NCBI RefSeq assembly: GCF_023701745.1
Contig: NZ_JAJOZB010000001.1
Span: forward strand, 4,098,501-4,162,500
Direction of reading: 5' to 3'
DNA from: Streptomyces sp. RKAG293
GTDB lineage: Bacteria > Actinomycetota > Actinomycetes > Streptomycetales > Streptomycetaceae
Length of the DNA stretch: 64,000 bases
Positions 60,586 to 64,000 of this stretch are shown piece by piece. The notes beneath the pieces are model-generated. The model worked only from the letters and a program-made list of their open reading frames with translations. It was not told the origin of the DNA and ran no database searches. Each line of letters begins with the position of its first letter. The first letter of the stretch is position 1. The translations under genes were made by a program, and so were the position numbers.

Positions 60586-63500
60586 GTGCGACTGACACTG
60601 ACCGTGGTGGATCCGCTCGGCGGCAACCGGGCGGATGTCGTGCTGGACGCCGACGCGGCGTCGACCGTGGCCGACATCGCGCGGGAGCTGGACCGACAGG
60701 TCGGCGGGGACGGCGCGGCGATCATCTCGATCAGCGGCGGAACGGCCCGGCAGCCGGGATCGCCCGCGTTGTACGTGGACGGGTACGCCGTGGATCCGGC
60801 GCGGACCGTGGCGGAGTCACCGCTGCGCGAGGGCGCGGTCGTGAGCCTCTACGACCCGGCGGGCTGTCTGCCGGGCGAGCCGGCCGGCGTGGTCGAACTG
60901 CGGGTGGCGGGCGGGCCGGACGCCGGGGCGGTGCACCGGCTGGGCATCGGCCGGGTGGAGATCGGGCGCGGCACATCGGTCCGGATCCGGATCGAGGACT
61001 CGGAACTGGCGGAGCGCGCGGCCGTGCTCTCCGTCGGGATGGGCGGCACGTGCCAGGTCGCGATCGACGGCGCCACCCGCGACTGGCCTCTGGGCGAGCA
61101 GATCGCGCTCGGCAACTCGCTGCTGGAACTGGGCCCGTACATCCCGCCGAACGCCGCCCTGCACCCGGGCGACGACGGCAGCACCCTCGACTACAACCGG
61201 CCGCCGCGCATGCTGCCGCCCGAGCGCACCACGCTCTTCCGGCTGCCGTCGCCCCCCGGGGACATCAACGCCCGGCCGCTGCCGTGGCTGATGGCGCTGA
61301 TGCCGCTGGTCATGTCCGTGACGATGGCGTTCATGATGCACCGGATGATGTACCTGCTCATGGCGGTCGTCAGTCCGATGGTGATGATCGGCAACTACTT
61401 CATGGACAAGAAGAACGGCCGCAAGTCGCACACGAAGACCGTCACGGAGTACCGCGCCCACAAGGAGCGCATCGAGACGGACGCGCAGGAAGCCCTCCAG
61501 GCCGAGCGGCAGGACCGGGCCGCCGCGTCCCCCGACCCGGCGACGGTGCTCAACACCGCGACCGGGCCGCGCACCCGGCTCTGGGAGCGCCGCCGCAGCG
61601 ACACCGATCACCTGCTGCTGCGCGTCGGCACCGCGAAGCTCCCGTCGGAGGTCGTGCTGGACGACCCCGAGCAGGACGAGCACCGCAGGCAGGTCGCCTG
61701 GGAGATCGATGACGCACCGGTCGCGGTGGAGTTGCGCCGGCTCGGCGTGGTCGGTTTCGCCGCGCCCGGCGACAGCGTGCGGGCGATGGGCCGTTGGGCG
61801 GTGGCGCAGGCCGCGGCCCTGCACAGCCCGATGGACGTGCAGTTCTACGTACTGACCGACGCGTCGGGACAGGAGAGCTGGGACTGGGTGCGCTGGCTGC
61901 CGCATTCGCGGCCGACCGACGGGCAGGACGCGAGCGCGCTGCTCGGCACGGACGCCGAAACGGTGGCGGCCCGGATCGCCGAGCTGACGTCGATACTCGA
62001 CGGACGCCAGAAGGCCAAGCAGAAGGCGGGCAGCGCCTCCAACCATGCCGCGTTCTTCAAGGACCCGGACATCGTGGTGGTCTTCGACGGCTCGCGGCGC
62101 CTGCGGTCGCTGCCCGGCGTCGTCGCACTGCTCCGGGAGGGTCCGGCAGTCGGCATGTACGCGCTGTGCCTGGACTCGGAAGAACGCTTCCTGCCGGGCG
62201 AGTGCCAGGCCGTGGTGATCGCGGAGTTCGAGACGCCCGCCCAGAACCCGTCCCCGCACCAGAACCAGATCCCGGCCCAGGGACAGGCGCCCGTCGGGCA
62301 AGCGGCGGCCCAGCGGGGTGGCTTCCCGTCTCTGAACGCCTGGTACGAAGGCAGCCAGGCGTCCACGGCCACCGCTGTGGAGCCCGCCGCCGGCTCGTTC
62401 CGGCTGCGCGTGGACCAGAGCGGAGCCGCGCGGCTCCGCAAGGTCCGCCCCGACCTGGTGTCGCCCGCCTGGTGCGCGCGGCTCGCCCGCTGCCTCTCCC
62501 CCATCCGCGACATCAGCGGCGACGCGGAGGACTCGGCGATCCCCGGCTCCAGCCGGCTGCTGGACGTACTGGAGCTGGAACCGCCGACCGGCGACGCGAT
62601 CGCCGCGCGCTGGCGGCTCAGCCCCATCTCGACGCAGGCGGTGGTCGGGGAGTCCTACGACGGGCCGTTCGCGATCGACATCCGCAAGGACGGGCCGCAC
62701 GGGCTCATCGCCGGCACCACCGGTTCCGGCAAGTCGGAGCTGCTGCAGACCATCGTCGCGTCGCTCGCCGTCGCCAACACCCCGGAAGCGATGACGTTCG
62801 TCCTCATCGACTACAAGGGCGGCTCGGCGTTCAAGGACTGTGTGCAACTCCCGCACACCGTCGGCATGGTCACCGACCTCGACGCGCACCTCGTCGAGCG
62901 CGCCCTGGAATCGCTCGGCGCCGAACTCAAGCGCCGCGAGCACATCCTGGCCGAGGCCGGGGCCAAGGACATCGAGGACTACACGGACCTGATGAAGCGG
63001 CAGCCCGGCCTCAAGCCGATGCCGCGGCTCCTCATCGTCATCGACGAGTTCGCCTCGATGGTCCGTGAGCTGCCCGACTTCGTCACCGGCCTGGTCAACA
63101 TCGCCCAGCGAGGCCGTTCGCTCGGCATCCACCTCATCCTCGCCACCCAGCGCCCCTCCGGCGTCGTCTCCCCCGAGATCCGCGCCAACACCAACCTCCG
63201 CATCGCCCTCCGCGTCACCGACGCCAGCGAATCGTCCGACGTCATCGACGCCCCCGACGCCGGCACCATCTCCAAGTCCACCCCGGGCCGGGCCTACGTC
63301 CGGCTCGGGGCGACCTCGCTCGTGCCGTTCCAGTCCGGACGCGTCGGCGGCCGGCGCCCCGGCGCCGTGGATCCGACGGTCGCCTCCCCCTGGGTGGGCC
63401 TCGTCGAGTGGTCGCAGCTCGGCCGCCCCGTACCGCGGCGCCCCGCCGGCGCCAAGGGCGAGGAGGACGAGATCACCGACCTGAAGGTGCTGGTCGAGGC

Positions 63501-64000
63501 GGTCTGCGAAGCCAACGAACGGCTCGGCATCCCGCCCCAGCACAGCCCGTGGCTGCCCGCGCTCCCCGACACCCTGCTCCTCGACGACCTGCCGGTACCC
63601 GCCGCGACGGGCGCGCTTCCGCCCGCGCCGTACGGCATCGAGGACCTTCCGGCGCTGCAGGCCAGGCGCCCGGTCGCCGTGGACTTCAGCACCTTCGGCC
63701 ATCTGCTGGTCGCCGGCGCCCCGCGCTCCGGACGCTCCCAGCTGCTGCGCACCATCGCCGGCTCACTGGCCCGTACGCACAGCGTCCGGGACGTGCACAT
63801 CTACGGCATCGACTGCGGGAACGGCGCACTCAACGCGCTGTCCCGGCTGCCGCACTGCGGCGCGGTCGTCGGCCGTGCGCAGACCGAGCGCGCGATCCGG
63901 CTGATCGGCCGCCTCAAGGCCGAGATGACCCGCCGCCAGGAGGTGCTGGCCGCCGACGGCTACGCGGACATCGGCGAGCAGCGCGGCGGTGTCCCCGAGG
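60586..64000 (+). CDS. eccC: Type VII secretion ATPase EccC, first 1138 residues (runs off the right edge)
   Basis: The 5' part of an FtsK/SpoIIIE-family motor. Residues 1-95 are ubiquitin-like, followed by an FHA-like domain to about residue 190 (IGRVEIGRGTSVRIRIEDSE), two membrane helices around 230-272 (LPWLMALMPLVMSVTMAFMM) and a linker with MDKKNGRKS. The first full ATPase module has Walker A AGTTGSGKSELLQ near residue 708 and Walker B LLIVIDEFASM. The second module has VAGAPRSGRSQLLRT, in which the Walker A Lys is Arg, so it may bind ATP without hydrolysing it. The GTG start follows GGAGGA at 5 nt. It drives export of WXG100 proteins in ESX systems; no WXG100 gene is in the window. Confidence 0.9.
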   Translation, partial: MRLTLTVVDPLGGNRADVVLDADAASTVADIARELDRQVGGDGAAIISISGGTARQPGSPALYVDGYAVDPARTVAESPLREGAVVSLYDPAGCLPGEPAGVVELRVAGGPDAGAVHRLGIGRVEIGRGTSVRIRIEDSELAERAAVLSVGMGGTCQVAIDGATRDWPLGEQIALGNSLLELGPYIPPNAALHPGDDGSTLDYNRPPRMLPPERTTLFRLPSPPGDINARPLPWLMALMPLVMSVTMAFMMHRMMYLLMAVVSPMVMIGNYFMDKKNGRKSHTKTVTEYRAHKERIETDAQEALQAERQDRAAASPDPATVLNTATGPRTRLWERRRSDTDHLLLRVGTAKLPSEVVLDDPEQDEHRRQVAWEIDDAPVAVELRRLGVVGFAAPGDSVRAMGRWAVAQAAALHSPMDVQFYVLTDASGQESWDWVRWLPHSRPTDGQDASALLGTDAETVAARIAELTSILDGRQKAKQKAGSASNHAAFFKDPDIVVVFDGSRRLRSLPGVVALLREGPAVGMYALCLDSEERFLPGECQAVVIAEFETPAQNPSPHQNQIPAQGQAPVGQAAAQRGGFPSLNAWYEGSQASTATAVEPAAGSFRLRVDQSGAARLRKVRPDLVSPAWCARLARCLSPIRDISGDAEDSAIPGSSRLLDVLELEPPTGDAIAARWRLSPISTQAVVGESYDGPFAIDIRKDGPHGLIAGTTGSGKSELLQTIVASLAVANTPEAMTFVLIDYKGGSAFKDCVQLPHTVGMVTDLDAHLVERALESLGAELKRREHILAEAGAKDIEDYTDLMKRQPGLKPMPRLLIVIDEFASMVRELPDFVTGLVNIAQRGRSLGIHLILATQRPSGVVSPEIRANTNLRIALRVTDASESSDVIDAPDAGTISKSTPGRAYVRLGATSLVPFQSGRVGGRRPGAVDPTVASPWVGLVEWSQLGRPVPRRPAGAKGEEDEITDLKVLVEAVCEANERLGIPPQHSPWLPALPDTLLLDDLPVPAATGALPPAPYGIEDLPALQARRPVAVDFSTFGHLLVAGAPRSGRSQLLRTIAGSLARTHSVRDVHIYGIDCGNGALNALSRLPHCGAVVGRAQTERAIRLIGRLKAEMTRRQEVLAADGYADIGEQRGGVPE

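Noticed and set aside
60817..63702. Long open frame on the minus strand opposite eccC
   Set aside because: It is antisense to a well-supported gene; such frames arise from high GC and strong third-position bias and show no recognisable domain.
1..64000. CRISPR array, prophage, insertion sequence or origin of replication
   Set aside because: No spaced direct repeats, transposase, integrase, phage structural gene or DnaA-box cluster was seen; the only tandem repeats are short and unspaced.

Overview
The window is high-GC actinobacterial DNA, almost certainly Streptomyces or a close relative. The signs are very strong third-position G/C, frequent GTG starts, ATGA/GTGA-coupled operons, STAS, HATPase and ECF regulators, a Tad/Flp pilus locus, a type VII (ESX) EccC ATPase, and a mycothiol-type (MDMPI) domain. 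Positions and domains were read by eye; no database search was run.

Layout. (1) 1-21730: a catabolic island with a DoxX-like protein (partial), a flavin monooxygenase, an ADP-forming acyl-CoA synthetase, an enoyl-CoA hydratase-like protein, a flavin reductase, an MFS carrier, a GlxA/AraC regulator, a Zn-alcohol dehydrogenase, an aldehyde dehydrogenase, three acyl-CoA dehydrogenases, an SDR, a cyclase-family hydrolase, an amidohydrolase and an AMP-forming acyl-CoA synthetase. Seven copies of one 15-bp palindrome (CTGAC-N5-GTCAG) sit just upstream of these genes. They look like operators of a single unseen repressor, probably TetR-type, that joins the genes into one pathway for an unknown carboxylic acid or alcohol. 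(2) 21829-27415: a secreted DUF11-like protein, a TPR protein, a STAS anti-anti-sigma factor, and an ECF sigma factor coupled to a zinc-finger/MDMPI anti-sigma fusion. A 170-nt rod-like inverted repeat lies between the TPR and STAS genes. (3) 27464-38475: cell-envelope glycan genes (DMFase-like secreted protein, two GT2 enzymes, DUF2304, flippase, AftA-like GT-C) and the dTDP-rhamnose genes rmlD, rmlB, rmlA and rmlC. (4) 38506-47848: purU, an SCO4402-type protein, a solute-binding lipoprotein, a proline-rich membrane protein, an HTH/TPR regulator, a frameshifted primase-polymerase-like gene and an ABC exporter. (5) 47953-59333: a LysM-BTAD membrane protein, a Tad/Flp pilus operon (two TadE-like proteins, TadG-like, Flp pilin, TadC, TadB, TadA, TadZ/CpaE-like, CpaB-like) and two exported proteins. 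(6) 59418-64000: an AbiEi/DUF559-like protein and the start of eccC.

Two further patterns stand out. Three genes (SDR, cyclase, primase-like) carry four apparent single-base deletions, all in or beside G/C runs; these are either pseudogenes or sequencing errors. Several stop codons lie inside short tandem duplications (13-17 bp), and 15- or 24-bp coding repeats are common in the 15-20 kb region.
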